This document shows, piece by piece, positions 34,504-42,588 of a stretch of DNA of 64,000 nt. Source of the DNA: a virus; IMG/VR virus record IMGVR_UViG_3300037541_000696, positions 1 to 64,000 of that record; one strand, given 5' to 3'. A program made the translations under genes and the position numbers. Below the pieces are notes generated by a model, which saw nothing but the letters and a program-made list of their open reading frames with translations, made no database searches and had not been told where the DNA came from. How positions within the stretch are numbered: the stretch's first letter is position 1; every line of letters starts with the position of its first letter.

Positions 34504-35548
34504 CCAGGCGTCTGATCTGCTCCTGAATGACGCGCTTATACCATCCAGGCAGGACAGCGGGTTTAGCGGCCGTGTCATATCCAGGCCAATAATCAATCGC
34601 ATGGCTCCTGTGAATCTTATCAATTGCTAAGCGATATAAGCGCCGTCCATCACTTAACTGCTCTTCGGTCATATAATATCGGCCTATAAATTCAGGCATC
34701 GACATTTGTTTCTCGATTGCAACCCATTCAAATACAATAGGAAGAATGATCAAGCATCCATCCGTAAGGCCTAAAACCTGCTCAAGCGCTGCGCGACAAT
34801 ACCATATAGCATCATGATAAAATGCCGATTGAATAATATAAGCAAAACTAGCGATCGACTTACCGAAATGATCAGCACCTTCGCCAGCATCAAGAGCTGT
34901 TTTTATATCGCCAACCCAAATATGATCACTAAAAATCCTAATAGAATCAAGCCTTGCCTTGATTCGTCTTTTTGTTACAGGGTCAATATATGTAAACGTA
35001 ATTTCATTTAATATCCTATGCTCTTCTGTTTTTGCATACCTATACTTTAATACAGGATGACTCAAAAGGGCATTAGCGCAAGATACGCCCTTGTCATAAT
35101 TGGCTTGCGATACTACTTCCACACCTGGATTATCCTTTTCCCATTGCAGCCACTGGTCGTTAATCGCCTTATACTCCTTCCAATTTTCATGTGCCTTTGC
35201 CGGCTTGCCGCCCTTGGTAAGGGATGGCGGCTCTTCTAGTTGCTTGCTAGTTGGACGCGGCGGAAGATCTGGTCCTAATGAATATCGCGCATCAAATTCA
35301 TCCCATTCAAGCACCAAGGCATGTGCGATGTTGCCTTGAATAAAAGTATCCTTGTCTTCCCTAGGTGGTCTATTTGGGTCAATGTACTTGCGATAAGCAT
35401 GAGCCAGTGTGCCCCCTACAACTTCCTTGATTAAGGAAGAGTTGTCTCCCGGCAGGTCATCATAGGCTTCTCGCGGAAGCTTGCAAAAAACTTGAGGAGA
35501 ATCAAGTAGTTTGATTCCCCATTTTTGTTGCCAATCAACTTCATTCAT
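34493..35548 (-). CDS. RecE-like PD-(D/E)XK exonuclease (DUF3799 type)
   Basis: 351 residues. The family pattern is GGTLAHAYRKY near 45, FIQGNIAHALVLEWDEF (69-85), then catalytic-type RIKARLDSIR with Asp201 and WVGDIKTA with Asp214-x-Lys216. Such exonucleases resect DNA ends for annealing-type recombination. It lies downstream of a probable annealing protein on the same strand, as in phage recombination modules. Confidence 0.72.
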   Translation of the reverse strand: MNEVDWQQKWGIKLLDSPQVFCKLPREAYDDLPGDNSSLIKEVVGGTLAHAYRKYIDPNRPPREDKDTFIQGNIAHALVLEWDEFDARYSLGPDLPPRPTSKQLEEPPSLTKGGKPAKAHENWKEYKAINDQWLQWEKDNPGVEVVSQANYDKGVSCANALLSHPVLKYRYAKTEEHRILNEITFTYIDPVTKRRIKARLDSIRIFSDHIWVGDIKTALDAGEGADHFGKSIASFAYIIQSAFYHDAIWYCRAALEQVLGLTDGCLIILPIVFEWVAIEKQMSMPEFIGRYYMTEEQLSDGRRLYRLAIDKIHRSHAIDYWPGYDTAAKPAVLPGWYKRVIQEQIRRLEEE

Positions 35549-35690
35549 GACGATTCCTTAAAGTTGTTGCAATCGTCTCTAACGTGCACACTAATCTTTG
35601 TAGTCTGTCTGGATCTTTTGCTTTTTGAGCCTGAATCAAGGCTTCGATGCCTTGCTCAATAAGATCATTAGTTGTTGTTGTTTTGTGCAT
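35541..35690 (-). CDS. Small helical protein, 49 aa
   Basis: MHKTTTTNDLIEQGIEALIQ then DRLQRLVCTLETIATTLRN. The start at 35690 is chosen because the in-frame upstream part is the shifted reading of the next gene. It overlaps both neighbours. Unknown. Confidence 0.5.
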   Translation of the reverse strand: MHKTTTTNDLIEQGIEALIQAQKAKDPDRLQRLVCTLETIATTLRNRHE

Positions 35691-35898
35691 TGAGTTTGCG
35701 AAGTAAATTTTCAAGATAATTAATACGTCTGTTTTTTTGATGAAGCAATTCAGATAATTGATGAAGCAGTTCAGATAACTTATTAAAGCGATAAGCATAC
35801 CTGCGCTCATCTAATGAAGGCCGGAAAAAATATCCGGCCACAAATCCAAATCCTCCTCCCGTGATCAGGAGGAGTAGGATCACTGTTTTAGCCTCCAT
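35668..35898 (-). CDS. Membrane protein with heptad-like tail, 76 aa
   Basis: Starts MEAKTVILLLLITGGGFGF with one transmembrane helix, then a cytosolic helix containing LSELLHQ twice in tandem. The start at 35898 overlaps the end of the upstream gene. Unknown role. Confidence 0.55.
   Translation of the reverse strand: MEAKTVILLLLITGGGFGFVAGYFFRPSLDERRYAYRFNKLSELLHQLSELLHQKNRRINYLENLLRKLNAQNNNN
35737..35778 (-). repeat. 21-bp tandem duplication
   Basis: Two adjacent 21-bp units differing at one base, encoding the duplicated LSELLHQ of the membrane protein. Confidence 0.75.
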
Positions 35899-36115
35899 CG
35901 GGATCGTCAGGCTTGAAACTGCCGCTAAAATCGGACACGGCAAGCTGATAGCCATAGCACATTCCTAAATAAATCGCCTCTCGCCAAGCGGCGAGGTTTT
36001 TGACATTAGACTCGGGCACTTCCGGGTCCATCATAAGCGCAACTTGTGCCATGATGAACTCCTGTACTTCATGAGTAACCTGAAGATCCTTCAGTGGAAT
36101 AATTTGAAGCGCCAT
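35888..36115 (-). CDS. Hypothetical 75-aa protein
   Basis: MALQIIPLKDLQVTHEVQEF then AAWREAIYLGMCYGYQLAVS. Its ATG overlaps the stop of the annealing-protein gene (36115), so it is translationally coupled. Unknown. Confidence 0.6.
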   Translation of the reverse strand: MALQIIPLKDLQVTHEVQEFIMAQVALMMDPEVPESNVKNLAAWREAIYLGMCYGYQLAVSDFSGSFKPDDPDGG

Positions 36116-37221
36116 CAAACAAGTTCTCCTTGAACTTCATCATCATTGGATTCAGCTTGAGGCTGAAGATCGGCGATCTCTTCATGGCTTAAGATCTGCT
36201 CACCAGATCCAGACGCGCATCCGTTATTCCAGCGCTCTACCGACACTGAATTAGCAAGGCCGCTAATCACCGCCTTAAACTGATCGGCTGGTAGATCATC
36301 CAGGCGTTCCACCCCAAAACACGCGCATACATCCGCCTCGAACGCGCGAGCGCCAAGACCTGACAGTTGCTTGCTCATAGCCGCGTCTAATCGCGTGCGT
36401 TGTTCTTCAGACAGGGTAGCGGTCTCCTGAGTGGCGCCAGGGGATGCGGATTGAGCCCGCTGATAGGTTCCGGCAGGATCCACCTGAGCCATGAGGGGCG
36501 TCAGCGGAGGCGTTGAGCCCGTAATGGGTTGAGACTGAGGTTCAGACGAGTCCCCATCCGAAATGACCTTGCCGGTCATTTGCTGATAACAGCGAGACAA
36601 AAACTTTCTCGTGGCCTTGCCAATCAACTGATCTGCCGTGCTGTATGAATCGGCCTTAACCGGAATCGTCGCGCTAAACTCGCGAATTTTTCCACCTTGA
36701 TTCCATGTTGCTGAACATTCGACAACAGCGTTATTTTGCGCTATTGTGGGCACCCCTATCCTGATCTGCAAATCAGCAATTGGGGCCATTCTGATTAGAT
36801 GCTCAAAGCCTTCTTTGGTGCAATAACACCTTCCGGCAATGATATTAAATTGATTCCCGACCAGCTGCAACCCGCGAAGCAGCGCTTCAATAGCCGCCTC
36901 TTTTACGACTTCATAAGGGTAAGCAGTGTTTGGGACATAACTACCGTCTCTATTTTTCTTTTTTATTGCCGGATCTTTGTCCGTCCTAAATCCTAACGGA
37001 GTATCCCGTAGTGCAATTATAGCGTCTTTAATTCCTGGATCATCAAAGTATTGCCGCAATGCGTTCATAGCGGCTGCAGCCTGAATAGCTGCAACAATGC
37101 TGCCTTTTTCAGCTTCTGCATAAACAGAAATAGCAGAATTAGCAGCAGACTGCAAGCCAATTAGCGTATTTTCCGGAATTTCTAGCGCAGAAGACTTTCT
37201 TGGTGTGATTGCTGAATTCAT
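36115..37221 (-). CDS. Probable single-strand annealing (RecT-like) protein
   Basis: 368 residues. The central block GLQLVGNQFNIIAGRCYCTK, then EGFEHLIRMAP, and a C-terminal KATRKFLSRCYQQMTGK resemble phage recombination proteins that pair with RecE-like nucleases. The N-terminal 80 residues and the C-terminal 140 (Pro/Gln/Ser-rich) look less ordered. It shares a transcription unit with the RecE-like gene. Confidence in the exact family is modest. Confidence 0.5.
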   Translation of the reverse strand: MNSAITPRKSSALEIPENTLIGLQSAANSAISVYAEAEKGSIVAAIQAAAAMNALRQYFDDPGIKDAIIALRDTPLGFRTDKDPAIKKKNRDGSYVPNTAYPYEVVKEAAIEALLRGLQLVGNQFNIIAGRCYCTKEGFEHLIRMAPIADLQIRIGVPTIAQNNAVVECSATWNQGGKIREFSATIPVKADSYSTADQLIGKATRKFLSRCYQQMTGKVISDGDSSEPQSQPITGSTPPLTPLMAQVDPAGTYQRAQSASPGATQETATLSEEQRTRLDAAMSKQLSGLGARAFEADVCACFGVERLDDLPADQFKAVISGLANSVSVERWNNGCASGSGEQILSHEEIADLQPQAESNDDEVQGELV

Positions 37222-37239
37222 AAAGACGGATCGTGCGGG

Positions 37240-37308
37240 CCCTTTCGGGTAATCTTACTCTACCTAACGTGACCATTGTAATGGCAATGTCTTAACAATG
37301 CTTAACCA
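37240..37308 (-). promoter_or_regulatory. Early-type promoter (-10 TAGAGT) with leader hairpin
   Basis: Minus strand: TGGTTAAGCA and TTGTTAAGAC (37308-37289), 26 nt, then TAGAGT (37262-37257). A CCC-GAAA-GGG hairpin (37249-37240) ends 18 nt before the ATG at 37221. Confidence 0.6.
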
Positions 37309-37310
37309 AT

Positions 37311-37331
37311 AAAAAAGGGGGCCATGCCCCC
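37311..37331 (-). terminator. Rho-independent terminator of the cyAbrB gene
   Basis: GGGGGC (37317-37322) pairs with GCCCCC (37326-37331). On the minus strand a run of six T follows. Confidence 0.85.
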
Positions 37332-37358
37332 AGTGATCTGTTCTCTACCGATAAGGTA

Positions 37359-37838
37359 TCAGGATTCAACTTCTTCCAATGGCGTGGTTTCGGAATCCAC
37401 ACCATTCGTGAGAGCGACGTCTTCATCATCATCAGGAAAATCCGGCTGATCTTCACTCGTTGAACATGCACCATCAGGGCATTGACCGGAAGGTTGTGTC
37501 GGCTTCAATGTAAACCCCTTTCGATTTACGCCGATCTGAAACTCATCACCAGGATTAAAGCCTGCCTGCTTAGTATAGGCAGAGCCAATCATCAAGTTGC
37601 CGTTAAACTGCACCCTGGTTCGGAATGTCAGCTTTCGCCCTGGCGATCCAGATCCCTCCAAAATAACGCCTTTTGCCGCCAATAGGGCTTCAAAAAAGGC
37701 AGATCGGTCGATCTTCTCACTGCCATCCTTTTTGATGGAGACATAGCCAGTCTGTCGAGCAAGTTCGTTCTTGCCGCAGCCTTCGGCCTCAAGTTGTTTG
37801 ACCTTGGCCAGCAGTTCAGATCCAGTCAGTGCGCTCAT
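37359..37838 (-). CDS. cyAbrB-family transcriptional regulator
   Basis: 159 residues from the ATG at 37838. It shows the cyanobacterial AbrB pattern: ELLAKVKQLEAEGCGKNELA, TGYVSIKKDG, FFEALLAAKGV, then GRKLTFRTRVQFNGNLMIG and GFNPGDEFQIGVNRKGF. The C-terminal 45 residues are acidic and Pro-rich. Host cyAbrBs regulate carbon and nitrogen metabolism and many other genes. A phage copy may compete with or replace them. It has a TATAAT-type -10 (about 37863-37868) and its own terminator. Confidence 0.85.
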   Translation of the reverse strand: MSALTGSELLAKVKQLEAEGCGKNELARQTGYVSIKKDGSEKIDRSAFFEALLAAKGVILEGSGSPGRKLTFRTRVQFNGNLMIGSAYTKQAGFNPGDEFQIGVNRKGFTLKPTQPSGQCPDGACSTSEDQPDFPDDDEDVALTNGVDSETTPLEEVES

Positions 37839-37888
37839 AAAAAAGTGGGAGCAGGCCATAGAATTATAGTGCTTGCCGTGCCATAGTG

Positions 37889-38023
37889 CTATTGTTTGGC
37901 GCCATCTATATCTGATAAGCATTGCTGATCCGAGTCTTCTGCGGCCATGGCTTCAATTCGCTCTATTTCTTTTAAGAGTGGCAGCAGTTCCTCTACAAAG
38001 CACCATAGATCTAAGCTGATCAT
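37889..38023 (-). CDS. Small acidic helical protein, 44 aa
   Basis: MISLDLWCFVEELLPLLKEI followed by an acidic tail ending DIDGAKQ. It lies between the methyltransferase and cyAbrB genes. No ribosome binding site is obvious. Confidence 0.45.
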   Translation of the reverse strand: MISLDLWCFVEELLPLLKEIERIEAMAAEDSDQQCLSDIDGAKQ

Positions 38024-38048
38024 TGCTTTTTGTGGCAACAATCAGCTT

Positions 38049-38068
38049 AACTTAAAAAGTTTTAAGTT
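38049..38068. other. Inverted repeat
   Basis: AACTTAAA (38049-38056) and TTTAAGTT (38061-38068), just after the methyltransferase stop on the minus strand. It may be a weak terminator or a binding site. Confidence 0.4.
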
Positions 38069-38074
38069 GCGGCG

Positions 38075-39493
38075 CTATTTGGCTTGATTTTGACGTTTTT
38101 TCTGTGGTTTTATCTTTTCAGGTAGTGTTAATCCTTTAATTTTTGCCACCCTAGCATTTAACTTTGCCCAATCTTCAAGATCACGAAACCTAAAGTGAGC
38201 GGTGCCCTTTTTGTAAAGGCAAAACTCAAAGAATCCCCACTCATGCCATGCGCCAGATCCAAGGCGATCAAACCCGAATTCAGGTTTTTCGACTTCTTCA
38301 TATTTTTTGCCTGTGACATAGCAAAGTGCTTTAATTAGATCATCAACCTGCCTTCCCCTGTCACTCCAGCGGTCAAATGTAAGACCAGCCGGAAAGCAAG
38401 GTTTCGCTGCATAGGGCACAATGAACTTTTGGCCAAACAGGTATTGCTCATTCGTTTTCCATCCATCCACGTTCCACCTGTTTTCGTGGGTGTACTTAGT
38501 AAACGCATCAAACACCGCTTCAATCGCGCGGTCCATTCGCTGTTCTGTTGTGCCCGCAATAATTTGCAGCATTCGGAACAAGTTTCGCTCTGTGAATGGC
38601 ACTTGACTTTGTTGCTCCACGAATATGTTAATATCACCTTGCAGCTGACTGGTGGCCATATCACGAGGAAGCATTTCTGCAATCACAGATGCCCAAAAAT
38701 CTTTTTGCAATTCTTTGCGAAACTGTGAGCGCGTAGGCGTGCATCTTTCCATGGTAATTTGAATGCCCAGATCGCCTTTGTAAATACCATTTAAGGTGGC
38801 TTGCAATCGCACACCTGCCTCTAGCTGCTCATCAAAAATACGACACGCCTCAATGTAACGATTTACCAAATCACGAGATCGACGATAAGGAATGATTCCT
38901 TCGCCTTGGGCTTCAATATCATCCGGGCCAAGAAAAAAACCGCTAAATTCGTCTACATCGGGCCTACTGCCTGGCTTGGTAAGTCGCACCAATCCAATCT
39001 CGCAATCAGTTGTGCGCTCAGCATCTTCAAACACAGAGCCAAGATTTAGCCTTCCTCCATAGGAATCAATTAGCGTGCGCAGCTCTCGACTAGCACGAAA
39101 ACCATAACGACTGTTATCAACAGTACTCCAATTACATAGACTTACAATGTTACATCCTGGCGGTGCAATCTTCCATGCGTGCAAAATGTGATGTTCATCC
39201 GCTGAGAAAGGTGGATTCATTACAATTACATCTGCGTGAGCAATCTGTTCTGCGGCAACAGAAAGCCAATCACTGCCGATTAACATGCAGCCAGAAATGC
39301 TAGCCAAAATAGCTCGCAACTTGGGCTCAACTTCCACTGCAAGCACTTCCGTGGCTTCCCTTTCTAGTGCTGCACGCACCAGGTTGCCACTACCAGCCGA
39401 GGGTTCTACCACCACCCGACCACGCAGGTCTAGTGGATCTAGCATGGTGGCAGCCACTTCGGGCGGCGTAGGATAAAAATCAGGGTTGAACAC
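38075..39493 (-). CDS. Predicted N6-adenine DNA methyltransferase with DUF4942-like C-terminus
   Basis: 472 residues. SAM-binding motif I is VEPSAGSGNLVRAA (29-41), and the catalytic motif NPPFS starts at residue 92. The N-terminal FYPTPPEVAATML is the usual opening of this class. The C-terminal half (NRWNVDGWKTNEQYLFGQKF, GSGAWHEWGFFEFCLYKKGT) fits the DUF4942 domain often fused to such enzymes. It probably modifies phage DNA against host restriction. It is the last gene of a coupled five-gene minus operon. Confidence 0.8.
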   Translation of the reverse strand: MFNPDFYPTPPEVAATMLDPLDLRGRVVVEPSAGSGNLVRAALEREATEVLAVEVEPKLRAILASISGCMLIGSDWLSVAAEQIAHADVIVMNPPFSADEHHILHAWKIAPPGCNIVSLCNWSTVDNSRYGFRASRELRTLIDSYGGRLNLGSVFEDAERTTDCEIGLVRLTKPGSRPDVDEFSGFFLGPDDIEAQGEGIIPYRRSRDLVNRYIEACRIFDEQLEAGVRLQATLNGIYKGDLGIQITMERCTPTRSQFRKELQKDFWASVIAEMLPRDMATSQLQGDINIFVEQQSQVPFTERNLFRMLQIIAGTTEQRMDRAIEAVFDAFTKYTHENRWNVDGWKTNEQYLFGQKFIVPYAAKPCFPAGLTFDRWSDRGRQVDDLIKALCYVTGKKYEEVEKPEFGFDRLGSGAWHEWGFFEFCLYKKGTAHFRFRDLEDWAKLNARVAKIKGLTLPEKIKPQKKRQNQAK

Positions 39494-39877
39494 TCAGTCC
39501 TCCCACCAAAGCTGACCCCATGTCTCGTTATCTGAGTTGGACCAACACAGACGGCCAATGTTGCCTTGGCGCAGTCTATCTCCTGGATAAAGATAAGCCG
39601 TGGTATCCTCCACTATTTCAAAAGGCCACCAGGCAGTAGCTATTTCAGCAATAGAAATAAATATCTTTTCATTATCATCATCCTTTTTAGTGTTGTTGCC
39701 CCTTGAAGAAAACGGCGGATTGTTAAGCATAAAGCCGCCACTACCAGCAACAGCAGGATAATACCATATTCCTGAGACAAAACAACAATCTTTAGCGTTA
39801 GCTGGGTTAACAGGTGATAATTTTTTGCTAAAAACTTGCATCACCCAATGCAATAAAAAAGCCATTAAGCGTGCCAT
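39494..39877 (-). CDS. Hypothetical 127-aa protein
   Basis: Hydrophobic N-terminal helix (MARLMAFLLHWVMQVFSKK) then a soluble part rich in Trp near the end (WGQLWWED). Its start overlaps the stop of the upstream oxygenase-like gene, and its stop abuts the methyltransferase. Unknown. Confidence 0.6.
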   Translation of the reverse strand: MARLMAFLLHWVMQVFSKKLSPVNPANAKDCCFVSGIWYYPAVAGSGGFMLNNPPFSSRGNNTKKDDDNEKIFISIAEIATAWWPFEIVEDTTAYLYPGDRLRQGNIGRLCWSNSDNETWGQLWWED

Positions 39878-40383
39878 CAGCGATTCCTCCTCAGCTTAAC
39901 CGATTGCGACGCAATCAGCCACCTGTAATTTGCTATCCAAGCATGATCAAAATTACCGTTAAACACAAAAACATGTCCTACTTTAATATCTATTGATCTT
40001 CCTTGTGCAATCAATTGACAGCTATCATCAAAACAATTAAGAGATCTGGAAAAACTTTGCAATGCAACAAGAACATTTACAGTTAAACCCATGTCAACAT
40101 CTTTATGTAACATTACTGATCCAGCTCCGAAAGTGTAATCGCAAGTTAAATAACCATTGCGGCTAATGCTGTTGACTACAAAACCATGCAACTCGCACGC
40201 TTTTTGCAAACTAATCAGAATTGGATCATTTTTTTCAATTTCTGCAGTATTTACACTGCCCAATGAATCGCACTTGGTTGACCTTCTTAAAAAATCTCTA
40301 TGTTGACTTGTTTGATCTATTAACAAATCGCCAAGAATGCGCGGCTTGCGACTTATAGAGTGGCTTAACTTGACGTAGTTCAT
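39877..40383 (-). CDS. 2OG-Fe(II) oxygenase-like protein, copy 2
   Basis: 168 residues, paralogous to the next gene. The candidate iron site is His93-x-Asp95 (GAGSVMLHKD) and His147 (FDHAWIA), with Arg154 as possible 2-oxoglutarate ligand. A GHVFVF strand precedes the distal His, as in double-stranded beta-helix enzymes. The substrate is unknown. It is coupled to both neighbours by one-base overlaps. Confidence 0.55.
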   Translation of the reverse strand: MNYVKLSHSISRKPRILGDLLIDQTSQHRDFLRRSTKCDSLGSVNTAEIEKNDPILISLQKACELHGFVVNSISRNGYLTCDYTFGAGSVMLHKDVDMGLTVNVLVALQSFSRSLNCFDDSCQLIAQGRSIDIKVGHVFVFNGNFDHAWIANYRWLIASQSVKLRRNR

Positions 40384-40889
40384 TAACGGACTCTCTTTAA
40401 TTTAACCGATTGCGTCGCAATCAGCCACCTGCAATTAGCCATCCAAGCGTGCTCAGCATCACTATCAAATAAAAAAACTTCTCCCACCGTGATTGACAGG
40501 ATCTTGCCTTTTGTAAAGAGAAAACATTCCTCGCCATCACTTTCTAACGACTTAGAGAGTGGTCGTGTTGCAACAAGCACTCCCACTGCAAAACCAAAGC
40601 CTGAATCTTTGTGTGGAGAAACGGATCCCGCTCCATATACATAATCGCTAAAATAATATAAATCACTGTTATCCTTAAACGCAAAACCATGTAGCGAGCA
40701 AGCTTTACGCAAATCACCTAAGGTCGGATCACTGCTGTTAGGATAAGCTGTGTGAACGGATCCTAGCCAGTACCTTGAAGCTTGCCTTAAAAGCGTATCA
40801 TGAAAGCTATTTTTTTTAACTTTCATGCGGCCTAGAATGCGCGGTTGCCGCGATGTTGCAAGCGAGTAATCTTCCCTTGTGTAAAACAT
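40383..40889 (-). CDS. 2OG-Fe(II) oxygenase-like protein, copy 1
   Basis: 168 residues from the ATG at 40889, chosen because it overlaps the previous stop (TGATG). The longer frame to 40937 is unneeded. HKD at 93-95, GEVFLFDSDAEHAW with His147, and Arg154 fall at exactly the same residue numbers as in its neighbour. GAGSVxPHKD...G and WLIATQSVKLKR are shared. Phages use such enzymes on proteins, nucleotides or DNA bases; the target here is not known. Confidence 0.58.
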   Translation of the reverse strand: MFYTREDYSLATSRQPRILGRMKVKKNSFHDTLLRQASRYWLGSVHTAYPNSSDPTLGDLRKACSLHGFAFKDNSDLYYFSDYVYGAGSVSPHKDSGFGFAVGVLVATRPLSKSLESDGEECFLFTKGKILSITVGEVFLFDSDAEHAWMANCRWLIATQSVKLKRVR

Positions 40890-41110
40890 CAACACTGATC
40901 TAAGGATTCCAGGAAGCGACGCGATTCCTCGTCGCAATGCCCGCCCTCCGTGTTTTCTATTACGATTGCATAGGCTTCGTAAGCTGACATAAGCAGATCA
41001 CCACAAAAGCCATATTTCTTTGATAAAAAGATGGCGAGTTGTCGCGCTTTTTCAGGTGTTTGATTTACTGGCATTACAGCCAGTTGATCAACTCTATCTG
41101 ATGTTTTCAT
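40889..41110 (-). CDS. Hypothetical 73-aa protein
   Basis: First gene of the operon that leads to the methyltransferase. Mostly helical (TPEKARQLAIFLSKKYGFCG; EESRRFLESLDQC). No promoter of the repeat type was found upstream. Unknown. Confidence 0.6.
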   Translation of the reverse strand: MKTSDRVDQLAVMPVNQTPEKARQLAIFLSKKYGFCGDLLMSAYEAYAIVIENTEGGHCDEESRRFLESLDQC

Positions 41111-41173
41111 TGAAGAACAATCAAAATGGGTTTAACAAAATTTCCAAGATGCAAACTTACTGATGATCTCTAG

Positions 41174-41206
41174 TGATCTCCTAATCTATTTCAAATTAGG
41201 AGATCA
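41174..41206. other. Strong 12-bp inverted repeat
   Basis: TGATCTCCTAAT (41174-41185) and ATTAGGAGATCA (41195-41206), loop of 9. It sits between two minus-strand genes. It could be a terminator without T-run, a processing site or an operator. Confidence 0.6.
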
Positions 41207-41226
41207 CAGGATCGTTGGTTGCGGCA

Positions 41227-41628
41227 CTAGGCCGCTACAGCCTCCAACGCGGTCTTACGTGCTCGCTTGGCGGGACGTGGGCGCTTCGGCGCCGGCGCAG
41301 CGGGGGGAGCGGGCGGGGCAGCAACAGCAGCTTTTTTCGTGCGAGGCTTGCGGGTGGGAGTGATCACGATAGGCTCAGGAGTGATGGCAGGAATGATAGC
41401 TGAGATGGTGGCTGGCGCCGGGGCAGGGGCAAGTGAGAGACCCAAGACTGCGACCCACCATGCCGCGAGCTGATCGTTGCGCTCGTCAAGCGCAAGCCTA
41501 AGCTCGCGTCCGAGCCAGTAGGTCAGCTCAGCAGTAGTGATCGCCAGCGCAATCAATGGAGTGATGACGCGGGCGGCAACTTGAATGTTGCGGCCGATGT
41601 TGCTGGAAGAAAAATCAGACGGTTTCAT
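41227..41628 (-). CDS. Membrane protein with Ala/Pro/Lys tail
   Basis: 133 residues from ATG 41628 (MKPSDFSSSNIGRN). Two hydrophobic segments (ITPLIALAITTAELTYWLG; WWVAVLGLSLA) precede a long Pro/Ala-rich basic tail. It has its own early-type promoter and leader hairpin. Unknown role. Confidence 0.6.
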   Translation of the reverse strand: MKPSDFSSSNIGRNIQVAARVITPLIALAITTAELTYWLGRELRLALDERNDQLAAWWVAVLGLSLAPAPAPATISAIIPAITPEPIVITPTRKPRTKKAAVAAPPAPPAAPAPKRPRPAKRARKTALEAVAA

Positions 41629-41685
41629 GGTGAAAAAGGGGTGTGGGTGGATGATTGCCGGGGCCATCTCAGGGCCTCGCCGGCT

Positions 41686-41767
41686 TGAGGCTTTCTCTGC
41701 CGCCTCATGTGCCAATCATAGATCACACTGCCTGGCGATGGCTTGGATCTGTAACAATCTGTTGTAA
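41686..41767 (-). promoter_or_regulatory. Early-type promoter (-10 TATGAT) with leader hairpin
   Basis: Minus strand: TTACAACAGA and TTGTTACAGA (41767-41748), 27 nt, TATGAT (41720-41715). A TGAGGC/GCCTCA hairpin follows (41707-41686). Confidence 0.68.
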
Positions 41768-41781
41768 TTAGATCAAGGCAC

Positions 41782-41806
41782 AAAAAAGCCCCGGTTTGAC
41801 CGGGGC
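41782..41806 (-). terminator. Rho-independent terminator
   Basis: GCCCCGG (41788-41794) and CCGGGGC (41800-41806). On the minus strand it is followed by six T. It ends the gene at 41814. Confidence 0.85.
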
Positions 41807-41813
41807 AATTTTG

Positions 41814-42026
41814 TTAGCCACGACATGACGCACGCCGCCTAGACAACTCTTGGCTATAAGTGCAACCTTCGTCTGTATAACGACCGGCAACAACAGAATC
41901 AATCTTGTCAAAATTTCTTGCGGATTGAAAAGCATCACGAGCGCTATAAATCAACGCATAATCTGTCATAGATTTTGCCTTTTCCATCCATTTTGCAAAA
42001 TCTTCTGCTGTTGCGTGTTGAGACAT
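41814..42026 (-). CDS. Hypothetical 70-aa protein
   Basis: MSQHATAEDFAKWMEKAKSM then ARDAFQSARNFDKIDSVVAG, helical. It has its own promoter, GNRA-type leader hairpin and terminator, so it is a complete single-gene unit. Unknown. Confidence 0.65.
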   Translation of the reverse strand: MSQHATAEDFAKWMEKAKSMTDYALIYSARDAFQSARNFDKIDSVVAGRYTDEGCTYSQELSRRRASCRG

Positions 42027-42043
42027 GGTTTAGAGGGGGTTGA

Positions 42044-42123
42044 GGAAGCATCTCTGCCTCCGATGCGCTCATCATAAGGCGCAAGGCCAGCGTGCAATAT
42101 CAACCCGTCGCAATCTGTCACAA
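42044..42123 (-). promoter_or_regulatory. Early-type promoter (-10 TATGAT) with GAGA-loop hairpin
   Basis: Minus strand: TTGTGACAGA and TTGCGACGGG (42123-42104), 27 nt, TATGAT (42076-42071), 9 nt, then hairpin GGAGGCA-GAGA-TGCTTCC (42061-42044), 17 nt before the ATG at 42026. Confidence 0.75.
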
Positions 42124-42174
42124 ATGTTCCGGTCAAACCGGAGCATTTGCAACGTGTCACGCCAGGAGATTATC

Positions 42175-42444
42175 CTAAGAACTGGCGTGGCGATGATCAC
42201 TTGCACGCTCTTCCCATGCCTCAGCGTACTCGGACACCCGCTGCAGCATTCGCAGCGCTTCATCGCGCTCAATACGAGCCTGCTGCCATGTGTCGGAACC
42301 TTGGGGATAAAAATCCCGTTGATTGCAAGTTGCCGCAACCAAAAGCTCACGAGCAGCGTTGACTGCCTTGCGCACTGCGCGATACTCTTCAAACAAATTA
42401 TCAGCGCTGGTTCCATTAAGGTGGATTGTCGGAAGAGTGGTCAT
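42175..42444 (-). CDS. Hypothetical 89-aa protein
   Basis: Starts MTTLPTIHLNGTSADNLFEE at 42444. The pattern HLNGTS..LFEEY..A..A...A.......RDFYPQG...A..ERDEAL.ML..V is common in small phage proteins of unknown function. The start is fixed by the leader hairpin 19 nt upstream. Confidence 0.7.
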   Translation of the reverse strand: MTTLPTIHLNGTSADNLFEEYRAVRKAVNAARELLVAATCNQRDFYPQGSDTWQQARIERDEALRMLQRVSEYAEAWEERASDHRHASS

Positions 42445-42463
42445 AAACCAGATGAGGAAATAA

Positions 42464-42542
42464 GGGGACATCCCTGCCCCCAGTGAGTTGATCCTATCGC
42501 TCTTGACCTTGAACTCCTGAATCCCGTCGCAATCTGTCACAA
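42464..42542 (-). promoter_or_regulatory. Early-type promoter (-10 TAGGAT) with GGGA-loop hairpin
   Basis: Minus strand: TTGTGACAGA and TTGCGACGGG (42542-42523), 26 nt, TAGGAT (42496-42491), 9 nt, hairpin GGGGGCA-GGGA-TGTCCCC (42481-42464), 19 nt before the ATG. On the plus strand TAGACT (42560-42565) lies 16 nt from the same repeats and may serve the divergent gene at 42589. Confidence 0.75.
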
Positions 42543-42588
42543 AGCCCCCAGTGATGGCCTAGACTGCTCATGCCGATACAAACTGGCC

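Noticed and set aside
41227-41473. A CRISPR-like or repeat array in the G/C-rich stretch
   Set aside because: It is only low-complexity Ala/Pro/Lys coding sequence. No regular repeat-spacer pattern was found anywhere in the window.
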